DNA from: Xiphydria camelus
Lineage: Eukaryota > Arthropoda > Insecta > Hymenoptera > Xiphydriidae
Length of the DNA stretch: 64,000 nucleotides
Direction: 5' to 3'
Assembly: GCA_963678675.1 (NCBI GenBank)
Contig: OY783195.1
Span: 26,833,385 to 26,897,384 of the forward strand
The notes beneath the pieces were generated by a model, which saw only the letters and a program-made list of their open reading frames with translations, was not told the origin of the DNA and did not search any database. Each line of letters begins with the position of its first letter. The stretch's first letter is position 1. A program made the position numbers and the translations under genes. Of the stretch, positions 47,418-57,276 are shown piece by piece.

Positions 47418-47634
47418 CCATGTGAGGCTGAACTTACTTGCCAGGAAAAAAATTTTAATTGCTATTATATCTCGTAATTTATGAATTTTTTGCCTATATC
47501 GATATAAAACTTTATTGTAGATAAAAACTTAATCTTCAAAAAAGTATTATACGAATATGAGCGAAAAGCTCATAGTTAATGAGATAATAGCGAACGAAGT
47601 TTCTTTCCTGATGAGTAAACTCAGCCTCATGTGG
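47418..47634. mobile_element. MITE family A, copy A3
   Basis: CCATGTGAGGCTGAACTTAC pairs with the right end ACTCAGCCTCATGTGG, with TA on both sides. Inner arms such as GAGCGAAAAGCTCATAGTTA are shared with A1 and A2. Confidence 0.9.
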
Positions 47635-48278
47635 TATGCAAATGAAAAAAGGGACGATCGACTTCCCACCGAATTCAGCAGCTTCGAGAAACAAACATAC
47701 ACACACGTACGTGCTACACGAAAGAGCCTCGGAAATCCCCGCTTCATTTTTCACGCCGCTAACCGAATTTGTCCAACTCGGACCTTCGCCGCGAGGAGGG
47801 TGGGATCTAATTTCGGGGCTATTCCGATGGATACGAGGCGCCGGGGCGCCCGCGCTACCCTCCTAACGATAGCTGGCGGAATCATTTATACGAATTACAC
47901 AAACCCCTCGGGTCGAGCGTCGTTCGTTATTATCGGTTGCGGGCCTCGACGCCCGCCCCGACGACGAAGACGTAACGATTTTGTGATATCGTCGAGATCG
48001 CGCGTCAAACGAAGCGGCGCGGAGCGCGCGCGGAAAAGTCGAGATTGAATTTCCGCCGGTCTCGTGCCGCGCGTCTCGCTATCGGGTCAACATTCTCCGC
48101 GGCCATAGTCCGACCTCTGTCTTCACCTCGAAGCGCGCGCTCATCCAATTTAAAGGGAAATGGAGTCGTTTATAAGACTCTGAGCGGAAAGCCGAGGTGT
48201 CGGGGGCGATGCGAGGGGGGTGAGGGAGACCGTTCGTGGGTAATGAGTGGTGCGGGGGTGGTCTCGTTGTTACCACGC

Positions 48279-48312
48279 AAGATGGCCGCTGCAGCGCCAC
48301 CGTCTGACGTCA
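48279..48312. promoter_or_regulatory. YY1/Pho-like and CRE motifs in a GC island
   Basis: AAGATGGCCGC (48279-48289) matches the YY1/Pleiohomeotic type core, and a perfect TGACGTCA lies 18 bp further on (48305-48312). This pairing is common in CpG-type promoters. No gene start can be tied to it. Confidence 0.3.
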
Positions 48313-48582
48313 CACCTTCAATTTCGCCCACTCTACCCGGCCTTCTCGGCTACACGCGACCCCCTCAACGTCCTCTCGCTCTCTCCTCGCCTTACCGCCG
48401 CTGTCACCGCGCGCTTTTCTTACGCGTTACCAGGTTACGCCAGCCGCGTCCGCGTGGTCCGAATTTCCACTCGCGTTGAGGACGATTGGCGGCACGGTTG
48501 TGAGAAATTTAAGGGTGCCAGCTGGCGCTAAGATTTCCCGCCGAATTGATTTGAGAGAATTTCGAGTCCGACGCTGACGATA

Positions 48583-48828
48583 CACTCGGGAAAGAGGTCT
48601 AGTTGAATAGGAATCTAGTGAAAAAATGTATTTCACATGAATACGAATTTATTCACATCGAACAAACGTCTATTTCCATTAAATAAACTAAGATTAAGAA
48701 GATATGCAAAACATTTATCAAATTCTGATAGACTTTTGCTCGATGTGAATAAAATTCTATTTATCTCGTATACATTTTTCTATTGGATTCATGTTCAACT
48801 AGACTTTTTCCCTCAGTGTGTGTGTATT
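48583..48828. mobile_element. MITE H, CACTGAG type
   Basis: It runs from CACTCGGGAAAGAGGTCTAG to TAGACTTTTTCCCTCAGTG. The inner arms ATTTATTCACATCGA / TCGATGTGAATAAAAT pair. Confidence 0.8.
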
Positions 48829-48891
48829 GGGTATTTTTCATTTGCGACACAGATCGAGACTCTAGCAGAATGTCCGACTCGGTACGGCACA

Positions 48892-49085
48892 CACTGAGAA
48901 AAAAAAAGAGATTAAAAATTATTCTGTTAGAAGAATAATCTGAGTACGGAAGGTAAAACAGATCAAAAATTATCCATCCACGGTTTAAAATGTAACCTTC
49001 TTTAAGATAATTTTTTATCTATTTTACCTTTCGTACTCAGATTATTCTTCTAACGGAATAATTTTTCATCTTTTTTTTCTCAGTG
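48892..49085. mobile_element. MITE I, CACTGAG type, near-perfect palindrome
   Basis: It runs from CACTGAGAAAAAAAA to TTTTTTTTCTCAGTG with CA on both sides. Arms of about 95 bp pair almost throughout (for example GAATAATCTGAGTACG / CGTACTCAGATTATTC). The flanks also pair weakly (GCGACACAGATC / GATCTGTGTCG), so it may sit in a further inverted repeat. Confidence 0.9.
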
Positions 49086-49504
49086 CAGTTTGGATCTGTG
49101 TCGTAAGTGGAATAGACCTATGGGTCATAATGAAACGATGTCGAATACGTAAGCGTGCGGACGCGGCGTTTCGCGAGACGAGGAGCGCTCGGTGAGAAAA
49201 ACGCGGGCCACGAGCCTCGAGGAGAAGAACGAGCAGAGGGGTAATTCCTGGAACGAATACCCAATTTACCCTTTCGTACGTCCGAGCGTCCTGGCCTTAT
49301 TATCTAAAGTGCACGGCTGGCAGTCGAGCAAAAAGCGAAAAAAAGGCGTTGAACGAGAGAAAAATGGCAAAAAGAAAACAGAGTGGGAGGATACCTGTCG
49401 CCCACGTGAAGCTGCCGCTGTCCCGGGGATCTTGGCTTCGGAAAGTCGACGGACTTTTTTCGGCTTTATCATTTATTTAAGCGACGGAAGTTTCTTTCAC
49501 GGAT

Positions 49505-49509
<5 letters not shown>

Positions 49510-49568
<59 letters not shown>
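49510..49568. repeat. (TC)n microsatellite left of gap
   Basis: A pure CT run that enters the gap. Confidence 0.95.
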
Positions 49569-49768
49569 NNNNNNNNNNNNNNNNNNNNNNNNNNNNNNNN
49601 NNNNNNNNNNNNNNNNNNNNNNNNNNNNNNNNNNNNNNNNNNNNNNNNNNNNNNNNNNNNNNNNNNNNNNNNNNNNNNNNNNNNNNNNNNNNNNNNNNNN
49701 NNNNNNNNNNNNNNNNNNNNNNNNNNNNNNNNNNNNNNNNNNNNNNNNNNNNNNNNNNNNNNNNNNNN
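49569..49768. other. Assembly gap, 200 N
   Basis: Exactly 200 N bases with TC repeat on both sides. The gap size is probably a placeholder and its true length is unknown. Confidence 0.98.

Positions 49769-49837
<69 letters not shown>
49769..49837. repeat. (TC)n microsatellite right of gap
   Basis: A pure TC run leaving the gap and running directly into the LINE fragment. Confidence 0.95.
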
Positions 49838-49840
<3 letters not shown>

Positions 49841-50522
49841 GCCGTACCTGCAACGCCTTCAATGGTTGGATTACAGAAGGCGGTGCCTGTACTTTATTGG
49901 CTCCTTGTTTTTCGCTACTCGTTCTTCCAGTGAGCCCTCATATTTGGCGGTTATGTTCCGTGCTAGAGCTGAGATTCGGCCTCAAGATAAACGCGAGCCT
50001 GCGTCCAACCTGCTGGTCCCTGCTAGTCGCACCGCGATATTTCAAAAATCATTCTCAGTTACCGCTGCCACACTTTGGAATTCCCTCCCGACCGAAATCA
50101 GGGAGTCGACGACTGTTCCTGAGTTCAAAAGACGGCTCTTTCGTTGGCTACTATCTGTAGACTAGTTAGTTCTTACTCCGTTTTGCTTACGCTTTTTTCT
50201 TTTCTCCTTTGCATCTTGCTCTTGTGTTTACGTATTTCGTTAAGCGCTTATTCGTATCATTTACTTCCACTTATTGTTAGCATACTTTACTTTGTTAGTT
50301 TCATCCGTATTAGTTGTATTGTAAACTTTTATTTACCTTATTTTGTTAGTCTAGGCCATTCTATTATCTATTATTTTACTTTATTTTTTACTTTGCTATT
50401 ATTATTTATTTTATCTCTTTTCACTCGTTCGCTCTCTTAGTTGCTTTCTTTGTTATTCATTTGTTCTGACCTTTTGTGTGCTCTCAGAGGGCCTCTGCGG
50501 CCCTGAAGCAAAATAAAATATG
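49838..50522 (+). mobile_element. 5'-truncated non-LTR retrotransposon, ORF2 C terminus and 3'UTR
   Basis: An open frame from about 49842 to the TAG at 50163-50165 encodes the end of a reverse-transcriptase polyprotein. The segment RTAIFQKSFSV followed by TLWNSLPTEIRES and EFKRRLF has the pattern seen at the C terminus of Jockey/CR1-type ORF2 proteins, after the RT domain. A T-rich 3'UTR of about 350 bp follows, with AATAAA near 50513, and ends in a TTC microsatellite. The endonuclease and RT domains are absent, either truncated or lost in the gap. The frame is intact, so the insertion may be fairly young. Clade assignment is uncertain. Confidence 0.75.
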
Positions 50523-50566
50523 CTTCTTCTTCTTCTTCTTCTTCTTCTTCTTCTTCTTCTTCTTCT
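50523..50566. repeat. (TTC)n tail of the LINE fragment
   Basis: About 14 TTC units directly follow the AATAAAATATGC end of the LINE, consistent with a tandem-repeat 3' tail. Confidence 0.85.
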
Positions 50567-50869
50567 GTCATCGTCGCGTGAATACGCGTCTTCTTCGACG
50601 AAACTGCGACCGCTCGTAGGTACGTATGTGTACGACGTCGGTCGACTTAATCCCCCGCGAATTATCCGATTATACGATCCACTCTGTCGGGACTTGATAC
50701 ACCTAACTATAGCTGCAAGTGGATATCGATGGGGGTGAAACTAGCGGCCGAAGCCAGCAAAGTAAACTTGGAATTCGAGCGAGCAACGGAAACTGGCTGG
50801 AGTTGCTGCTATTATTGGTAGCTCCTTATCACGGACGCGTAGAACTGCAATATATTCCGAAATAATGTA

Positions 50870-51282
50870 TTGAGCGGAATTCTGAATTTCTTTCATAAAA
50901 TTCGATGACAAATAGAATTCGATTTTCTCACAAATTATTTTTAATGCAGATTCGAAAAATTCCGACAAAATTATCATATCTACTCCGTATCTTTTCATTT
51001 TTCATTTTCTGCCTTATTTGAGCTGGAAATCAACATTTTGAAATGCATCTACGCCATTATGTTGTAAATCTATCACTCTTGCACTCGCTGCTTGGCATAA
51101 GTGCGTCTCTCTGGCGTTTCGATGACGTCAAAACGTTTCAAAGAGGAATGCGCTTATAACTCTGTGCACACAAATAACTATTTTTCCAGGCATTTTCTTT
51201 TTCGCGCGATACCAAATACGTATACAGATTACAAACTAAATTTAAAAACATGAATATTTCTCACGAGAAGACCGAATTGGAG
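50870..51282. repeat. Dispersed repeat M, copy M2 (reverse orientation)
   Basis: The reverse complement matches M1 and M3 from CAATTCGGTCTTCTCG to GAGAAAATCGAATT. Its hairpin is ATAAGCGCATTCCTCTTT / AGAGAGACGCACTTAT with TGACGTCA in the loop. Confidence 0.7.
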
Positions 51283-52382
51283 CCGCATTCATCTCGCGAT
51301 AACTCATTATATCGTATGAAATTCCAATAGTTCAACAGTAGCCATTAACGCACCAACAATATCATCGATATTTTATCAGCAACAATTGCTAGCGCAGCAG
51401 TTAATTTCAATATTTTGCAGTATTTTAATTATGCCAGCTCAATTAATGTTCTTTTTTTCCCACGCAGAAATCCATCACAGCCCTGAATCCAGATCGAAAC
51501 AAAAATAGAGCCGCTACATCAGCTTCTCCGAAATGCATTCGTGCAGCCTGCACCGGCGACCTCCCCGCGACCTGCCGGGGCGGGTCGGGGGCGAGTCTTT
51601 GTCGCTATTTCGGTGGAGCGGCCGGATAGATATTCGATCGATGAATCAATCCGTTCGTTGTGACGTTGACGGGACGACGCGCGATGACGGCGGCGCGGCG
51701 GAGGGTGCGGAGGACGAAGCCGTAGTGTAGGACGCGCCTGCCGTGCGCGCGCGGTGTTCGATGCGTATACCACTCGTCCAGCGGGCGCACGTAGGTATGC
51801 AGGTGCAGGTGTATTAAAAAGCGGGGGTGGTTGCGGTCGCGTACCAATCACCCTCTGGGCGAGGGGGGTGGAAGGGGACTGCGCGGAGGGTCGCCAGAGT
51901 GGAGAGGAGGGATCATATAGACGGTTTGTTCGGAGTGCGGGCGAGCGCCACGCAACCCCCTGTGAAATTTTAATCGTGTCGTCATTGGGGTGGTTTGTCG
52001 TGATAGCTCGAAGCAGGGCCGGATCCCGGTGAATTTTCAAAAAGCCCTCGTTACGCGGCGCCATCGATCGCGCTGCAAAAGTTCGACCTCGCGGAGTTTG
52101 GCGGGGGAGGGGAGAGCGATCTTTGAAATTTAGACGATATATCCGCGCGTAAGTCAAGAATTTTTCATCGATCGATCCGTTTCTCGGGATTCCGCATTTC
52201 GAAATTAATCCGCCGGGGATCTGTAAATCGATACCTAAAATGCGTGGTAAATTAAAAAATTCCGTTTCATTGATTTCCGCGTAATTAATTCGAATGCCTA
52301 CACTCGCATTCATCCTTAACGAAGAAACGACTAATTTTTCCATAATGAATTTATTCTGTACACAGACTGCTCCCAGCATATG
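51283..52382. other. Non-coding, with one long minus-strand open frame
   Basis: A minus-strand frame of 288 codons (52385-51519) spans an AT-rich and a GC-rich part. It has no recognised domain and its first codons overlap the D7 transposon tip. Confidence 0.35.
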
Positions 52383-52441
52383 CACAGAGAAAAAGAATTA
52401 GTTAGATTGAATACTAACAATTACTTGCGGGATCGCAAGTA

Positions 52442-52701
52442 CGCGGAGAAAAATTAGCGATGATCACTTTTTGGACAGTAATGATCGCTGTCTCGACAAC
52501 GATGATAGAATTCTTACATAAAATCGAGTATCGATAGCGATGATCGCTGCTGAGATGCGATCGTGTTCGCACAGTAATCATCGCTGTGCGAACATAATTT
52601 ACTCGCTTCCCAGTGGCAACCATCTTTATTCATTATCGCTTACGGTGCTAAATTCAACCAGCGCTGTCCGGACAGTAACCATTGCTATATTTTTCTCCGT
52701 G
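52442..52701. mobile_element. MITE K, nested in D7
   Basis: It runs from CGCGGAGAAAAATTAGCGAT to TATATTTTTCTCCGTG with TA on both sides. GCGATGATCGCT-like palindromes repeat inside. Confidence 0.85.
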
Positions 52702-52788
52702 TAGTTATTTATTTCCATCAATTGAATCTTTTCTCATACTTATATCTATACATACTTATTTAAATATTCCTACTTTGCAATCACATAA

Positions 52789-53050
52789 TATCGTCGTTTG
52801 AGAAGAATACTATTCTGTCCAAAAACGTGAAACATGAAAAATGAAACATAAAACAGTGTAGGTCCCAATTCAGATAACTATTTATATATATAAATTAAAT
52901 AATATTTAATTTATATATATTATAATAAAAACCACACCTCGAAAAATTGCCCAGAATTGCCCTCGTTATAGGGCAATAAAACTTTCAAATGCGTAATACT
53001 CAAAACAAACAGAAAAGGACTTAGGATAGTATTCTTCTCAACCGACGATA
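52789..53050. mobile_element. MITE L, nested in D7
   Basis: TATCGTCGTTTGAGAAGAAT and ATTCTTCTCAACCGACGATA are terminal inverted repeats of about 25 bp. The ends are unlike the CACTGAG group, so a different transposase is likely. The centre is an AT palindrome (TATATATAAATTAAATAATA). Confidence 0.8.
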
Positions 53051-53177
53051 CCATTCCGCATGATTGTAAGGAAGAGATATCAAACCGATACATTAAAAAA
53101 TGTTATTGATAAATAAATAACGACTCGCGATCCCGCAAGTAATTTTCAGTAGATCCAACTAATTCTTCTTCTCCATG

Positions 53178-54092
53178 CGCATATTTCGCACGCTCCACCC
53201 TAAACCAGACTCAAGCAGGAATGAGAAACAAACGAAATCCATGCACCGCTATTTTTGTCGCAGCATAAGTCGCGCGATATACCGCACTTACGCCCTTATC
53301 AACGCAGTCGCGCACACATTTTCGCACGGCGAAGGAACCGGTACCGCGCGCGCGCGCGCGCCTGCCGTTCGAAGGAATAAAAACAAACGGTCGCGAGGAA
53401 GGAAAACAATGTCGCAAAAACAGAGCCGCACCGGGTGACTACCGCTTCTCGCGACCATCCCCTCCCCCCATCTCGCCGCGCCGCTACGCGGAGCTGTTGT
53501 CAGTGTGGCGCGTCCGTGTCGTTTCAGTCGGCTCGCGCGCACCGAACGGCGCGCACGCACACACCGTCAGCGTCCTCTGCGAAGCTCGCACCGATGTCGA
53601 CGAGAGTGGGGCTGCGCGAAATGGGCCAGGGGGTGCGCGGGGACCGCGGGAGGCGGCGGGGGGTCGCACTCGCGTCGACGTTATTGCTCATTCGGCCGCG
53701 AAAATAATGTAGAAAATTGTTTTGCGGCCTTTTCATCCCGATTTCCCCGACGTATCCGCGGCCGCCTCTGTGTCTCCATCAATCACGCGATTTTCCAGCC
53801 GCCGGGATATCGGGGCTGTTATTTTCGGTTGCGGTGTATTCCCGCCCCGTCGCGGCGCGGGCTTCGAGGGACGGGAGCGTTGCCAGGTGCGAATCTCCGT
53901 CGTCGTGAGGGTCGACGCGCTTTTTTTTTCTTCCCGTTGATTTTTAAACGAATTATTAACGACGAGGGGAGAGCGGGAAGGGATGCTCGTCAATGCCGAG
54001 AAACCGGAGGAGGCGAAGGTAGGCAACTGCGGGGACGTTGTGCGGGCTTTTCGTAGTAAAAGATGAAAAATCGCTCGATGGAACAAATGATA
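53178..54092. other. GC-rich region downstream of gene B
   Basis: CpG-rich with a short CG run at 53.35 kb. No gene supported. Confidence 0.45.
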
Positions 54093-54098
54093 TTTATT
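54093..54098 (-). terminator. Candidate poly(A) signal AATAAA for gene B
   Basis: AATAAA on the minus strand, about 980 nt past the gene B stop codon. It would give a 3'UTR of roughly 1 kb (54.07-55.07 kb) that is GC-rich and free of recognisable transposons. Confidence 0.35.
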
Positions 54099-54271
54099 CG
54101 ACGAACTCTTGAATGGTGGATGATTACGATTCCACATCGCTATCGGCCGACTCGCGAGCGACGACGAGCGCAGCGACGGAAACGTCGCCGAGGAAAAATC
54201 GAAGGCTGTGGTCGAACGCCGAAGCGAGCATCTCGTCGTACGGCTCGTCGCGCGCGATCGGCCTGCGTAAT

Positions 54272-54279
54272 TATTTACA
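54272..54279 (-). promoter_or_regulatory. Second Pumilio-type octamer in putative gene B 3'UTR
   Basis: On the minus strand this reads TGTAAATA, about 800 nt after the stop and roughly 175 nt before the candidate poly(A) signal. The same pair of variants (TGTACATA, TGTAAATA) occurs after gene A. Confidence 0.4.
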
Positions 54280-54677
54280 TCGACGTGTCAATGGAAATCC
54301 GGAACGTTACGTCTAACGGGAATGATAGGAAAGTCGGTGAAGAAGAAAAAAACCGATCCACTCGAGAGCGACGACGACGACGACGACGTCGTTTCTCTTC
54401 GGTTTTGAATCGAGACAGACAAGCGAATGCAAATCGTAGTCTTCCCAGTTTCCCTCGATACCGACGATTCTATTTTTCGTCGACGACGATCAATCGCAAA
54501 CGTCGTCGTCGTCGTGCCGCTAGATCGCTATCGACCTCTTCCCGCGATCGTGACGTTTGATCAATCGATCTCCGCGCGCAAAAAAAAAACACGCCCAATA
54601 ACGACTCCATTCTCGACACACGCACGTACATAATTCAGACCTCCTCACACTAATCGCAAAGTCGGACGTTATACCTC

Positions 54678-54685
54678 TATGTACA
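54678..54685 (-). promoter_or_regulatory. Pumilio-type octamer in putative gene B 3'UTR
   Basis: On the minus strand this reads TGTACATA, about 390 nt after the gene B stop. It matches UGUANAUA, the PUF/Pumilio target. Confidence 0.4.
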
Positions 54686-55075
54686 CGTAATAACTACTCG
54701 AACGTAAACCCTGGTTAGTCCTCGAGTCCTCAAGAGTCTCCGGATGATATCGCTTCAAGGAGAATAACGCGCGTACGTCTCGCACTTCTCGTATCTAAGT
54801 ACGCGTAAAACCTAACGGCGACGAGCTTTCGACGCGGAAATTCGTCGAAAGCTCGTTCCTCATGGATATTCGTTTTAAAACTGTCTTCAGGTATCTCCAC
54901 ACGACGCCTCGTTACCCGAGTGTTCCCTTCGCTCCCTTCCCCCTGACGTCAGAGAGTCACGAGCCCGAGAGAAGCGAACGACCTTGACCCCGAAGACACC
55001 GCTCGCCCGCTGTCGTCCCTCGATCGGTAAGCCAACACTTCCTCGAAAGCCGCGAGGGCTCGCGTCTGTCGGTCC

Positions 55076-55836
55076 TCAATACGGCCTCCACACCTGCCGC
55101 GGCTTCGGACTCCTCTCTCTTCGGGGTCTGAGCGAGTCCCGCTCGTCGTCGTCGTCGTTCTTCCTCCGCGTCGTCAGGTCCTCGCCGTTCGCGCTCGGCC
55201 GCTCCTGCGTCCTCTTCGTGCTCAGGTCAACCGTTTCCTCCGGCCTGATCTTCGGGGTGGTGCGCAGGTCTTCGTCGTCGAGCGGTACCACGCCCTTTCC
55301 GGGATTCTCCGCGTTCCGACGTACGCGGCGCGCGGCTTCCCTCGACGACGCTGTGGTCGTCGTGGTGTTCGTCTCCTCCTCTTCGCTCCTCGACTCCTGC
55401 TCGACGAGGGAGTCCACCTCGTCGCTGCGCGTACGCTCTTTCCTGCGATCGACGCCGGTGGCGACGCCGCCGTCGTCGTTGCCGTCGTCGACCTCGATGC
55501 TACCGTCGTCGGGGCTCTCGACGTCGCGCAGGGCGTCCCCGAGGTCGTCGATCTCCCGGTCGTCCAGCCGGTCGCCGTCCCTGTAAGTATGCTCCTCCTT
55601 CGAGCTTCCCTCGGGGCTTCCGCTGGAGCCCCGCAGCTTTCGCAGGTCCTCGAGGCGCACGTCCGGACGCTGAAGACGCTGGTGCGCCATGCGCAGCGCC
55701 AGCGCGTGCCACTCCGGCTCCAGGATGTACTGCTGCGTGGTGTGGTAGAGGGGGTTGTACAGCCAGGAGGACTGGGGCAACAGGGGGGCGAACAACGAGC
55801 CGAAGAGGGAGTTCGTGGCGCCGAGAAGATGAAGAC
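55076..55836 (-). CDS. RUNX gene B, terminal coding exon ending in VWRPY
   Basis: The last coding exon runs from a good acceptor (TTCTCCCTAG) to TGA at 55078-55076. It starts GLHLLGATNSLFGSL, followed by a hydrophobic/aromatic part (SSWLYNPLYHTTQQYILEPE) and an Arg/Leu stretch. A long acidic and Ser/Thr-rich region follows, with several Asp/Glu runs and a Thr run, then a basic tail RRERSPKPRQVWRPY. The terminal VWRPY is the Groucho/TLE-binding signature of Runt proteins. The C-terminal half is far more charged than that of gene A, so the two are distinct paralogues, not a recent duplication. The CDS is read convergently with gene A; the stop codons are about 52 kb apart. Confidence 0.92.
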
Positions 55837-55921
55837 CTAGGGAGAATTGCGTCTCGGTGAGTTTTCTTCGTTCGTTTTGACGATCGGGATTCGCGAGATG
55901 CGGGAAGACGACGGCACTCAC

Positions 55922-56107
55922 CTTGGAAGTGCGAGTGAGACGGATGGTGACCGGCGGGACTCGGCGTGGTGGTCGTCGGCTCCGCTGGAGGGGTCGGAGC
56001 GGTTACCGATGCCGTGGTCAGCAGGCCGGGTCCGTTTCCCGGTGACGTCGTCGGCGTGACTTCCCTCACCGAGACGCTGATGGGGCCCAGGTCGCCTCTC
56101 GACGGCT
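55922..56107 (-). CDS. RUNX gene B, penultimate coding exon
   Basis: An exon of 186 nt (two bases, 61 codons, one base) between a CAG acceptor at 56110-56108 and a GTGAGT donor starting at 55921. The peptide begins EPSRGDLGPISVSVREV, is Thr/Pro/Ala-rich in the middle and ends HHPSHSHFQ. Phases match on both sides: PVPTT of the previous exon joins EPSRG, and the trailing G plus GT makes Gly at the next junction. It is separated from the last exon by an intron of only 85 bp (55837-55921). It has no known domain and acts as part of the C-terminal transactivation/repression region. Confidence 0.85.
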
Positions 56108-56626
56108 CTGCTCGAGCAAAGAGGAGACCGGATTTCGAAGGTAAATGTGGAAACGAATTTCTTCGAATTCGCGAGAAATTTGATTAAAGGAATTATACCT
56201 TTCTCGAAAGAAGAAAGAAATTCTTCGATTGAAGCGAATATTTATTTGCCTATCGCTCAAATTATATGTTTACTTCAACGAAATATTTATTTGAATTGAA
56301 TTTCATTTTATTTCAAAAAATGATTCGATAGACGCACTCGTAATTTTTGTATCGATAGTGATAAAAGAATTCTGGAATAAGAAGTTGGCAATGCCATACA
56401 TCATATTCATAAATCGTAATTTATGATCGTCGTATAGTGGCGACTCGAAGAGCAAGTAGAGTGTTAATATTTCTCTGCATATTCGAGCAAAAGTATTCCT
56501 CTCTCGTTGCGCAAAAGTATAAAAGGGAGTTACTAAACGGCTTCGTTTAAACTTCTCTTTAAAAGAAAGCCAGAGAATAGTTTTTTCAAAGATGTCATTA
56601 CTCGGATAGAAGACCAAGATGCTTAC

Positions 56627-56824
56627 CGGTAGTGGGTACCGGCAGTCGGGGTGATCTTTGTTCGATGGCATGGTGGAAAGGGTTGAAAGCAGAGGCACCC
56701 CCCGGCGGGGGATGCTGATGCGAGTGGTGACCGGGCGGCGGTGGAAGACAGTGAGGAGGTAAGGACCCTCGGGGCAAACCGCCCCAACCGTTTCCTCCTT
56801 GGTCCAGACTCAGGTGTTGCAGTC
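56627..56824 (-). CDS. RUNX gene B, antepenultimate coding exon
   Basis: This internal exon of a second Runt-family gene reads right to left. On the minus strand, CAG at 56827-56825 precedes it and a donor GTAAGC follows from 56626. It carries two split-codon bases, 65 codons and a final G. The peptide starts GLQHLSLDQGGNGWGG, continues into a His/Pro-rich stretch (PPPPGHHSHQHPPPGG) and then reads SAFNPFHHAIEQRSPRLP. This is the type of low-complexity linker that follows the Runt domain in this family. An AAG acceptor three bases upstream has the same phase and would add one residue. Its G joins AG of the next exon to give Glu. The Runt domain itself was not found between here and 64000, so it lies beyond the window. 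Confidence 0.8.
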
Positions 56825-57036
56825 CTGCTTCGGCGAAAGAAGGCACACGATTATTCGGAGGATATCCTCGGCTGCCGAGTCATGCTTGCTCAGCTTTTTG
56901 CAGTCGGTGAGCCTCAGAAAATGCCACGATTCTTTCTCGATTACCTTAGATGAGACCATATCTCCTCAAATTCGATTTTTACCCGATTTGATTTCCCTTA
57001 AATCCTTTTAGTTTAGGCATTCTATACTTATAGGCA

Positions 57037-57276
57037 GAGAAGAAGAATTAGTTGGATGTACTAATAATTATTTATGGGGTCACAAGTAATTATTTATCTT
57101 AATCAATTTGATCTTTTCTCATATTAATTTGATATTTCTTTATTATAATCACATACTATATTCCACATAATAGTAAGGAAGAGATATCAAATTGATGTAT
57201 TGAAAGAGATTCCATTGACATAAATAAATAATTACTTGCGACCCCGCAGTAGTAAGTAATTTTCAGTAGATCCAAC
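57037..57276. mobile_element. MITE family D, copy D5, right tip missing
   Basis: It runs from CAGAGAAGAAGAATTAG to TTCAGTAGATCCAAC, where the usual TAATTCTTTTTCTCTGTG tip is replaced by family E sequence. Confidence 0.8.

Larger units (their letters stand above)
52383..53177. mobile_element. MITE family D, copy D7, host of K and L
   Basis: The left end CACAGAGAAAAAGAATTAG and right end TAATTCTTCTTCTCCATG, with the CTTGCGGGATCGCAAGT arm, define family D. Two other MITEs expand it to about 795 bp. Confidence 0.8.

Noticed and set aside
49192..50160. 322-codon + strand frame spanning the N gap
   Set aside because: It depends on translating TC repeats and 200 N; only the LINE C terminus in another frame (49842-50165) is credible.
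54063..54560. 165-codon Arg-rich + strand frame
   Set aside because: Produced by GAC/CGA repeats and lies antisense in the probable 3'UTR of gene B.
54984..55586. 200-codon Ser-rich + strand frame
   Set aside because: It is the antisense shadow of the gene B terminal exon.
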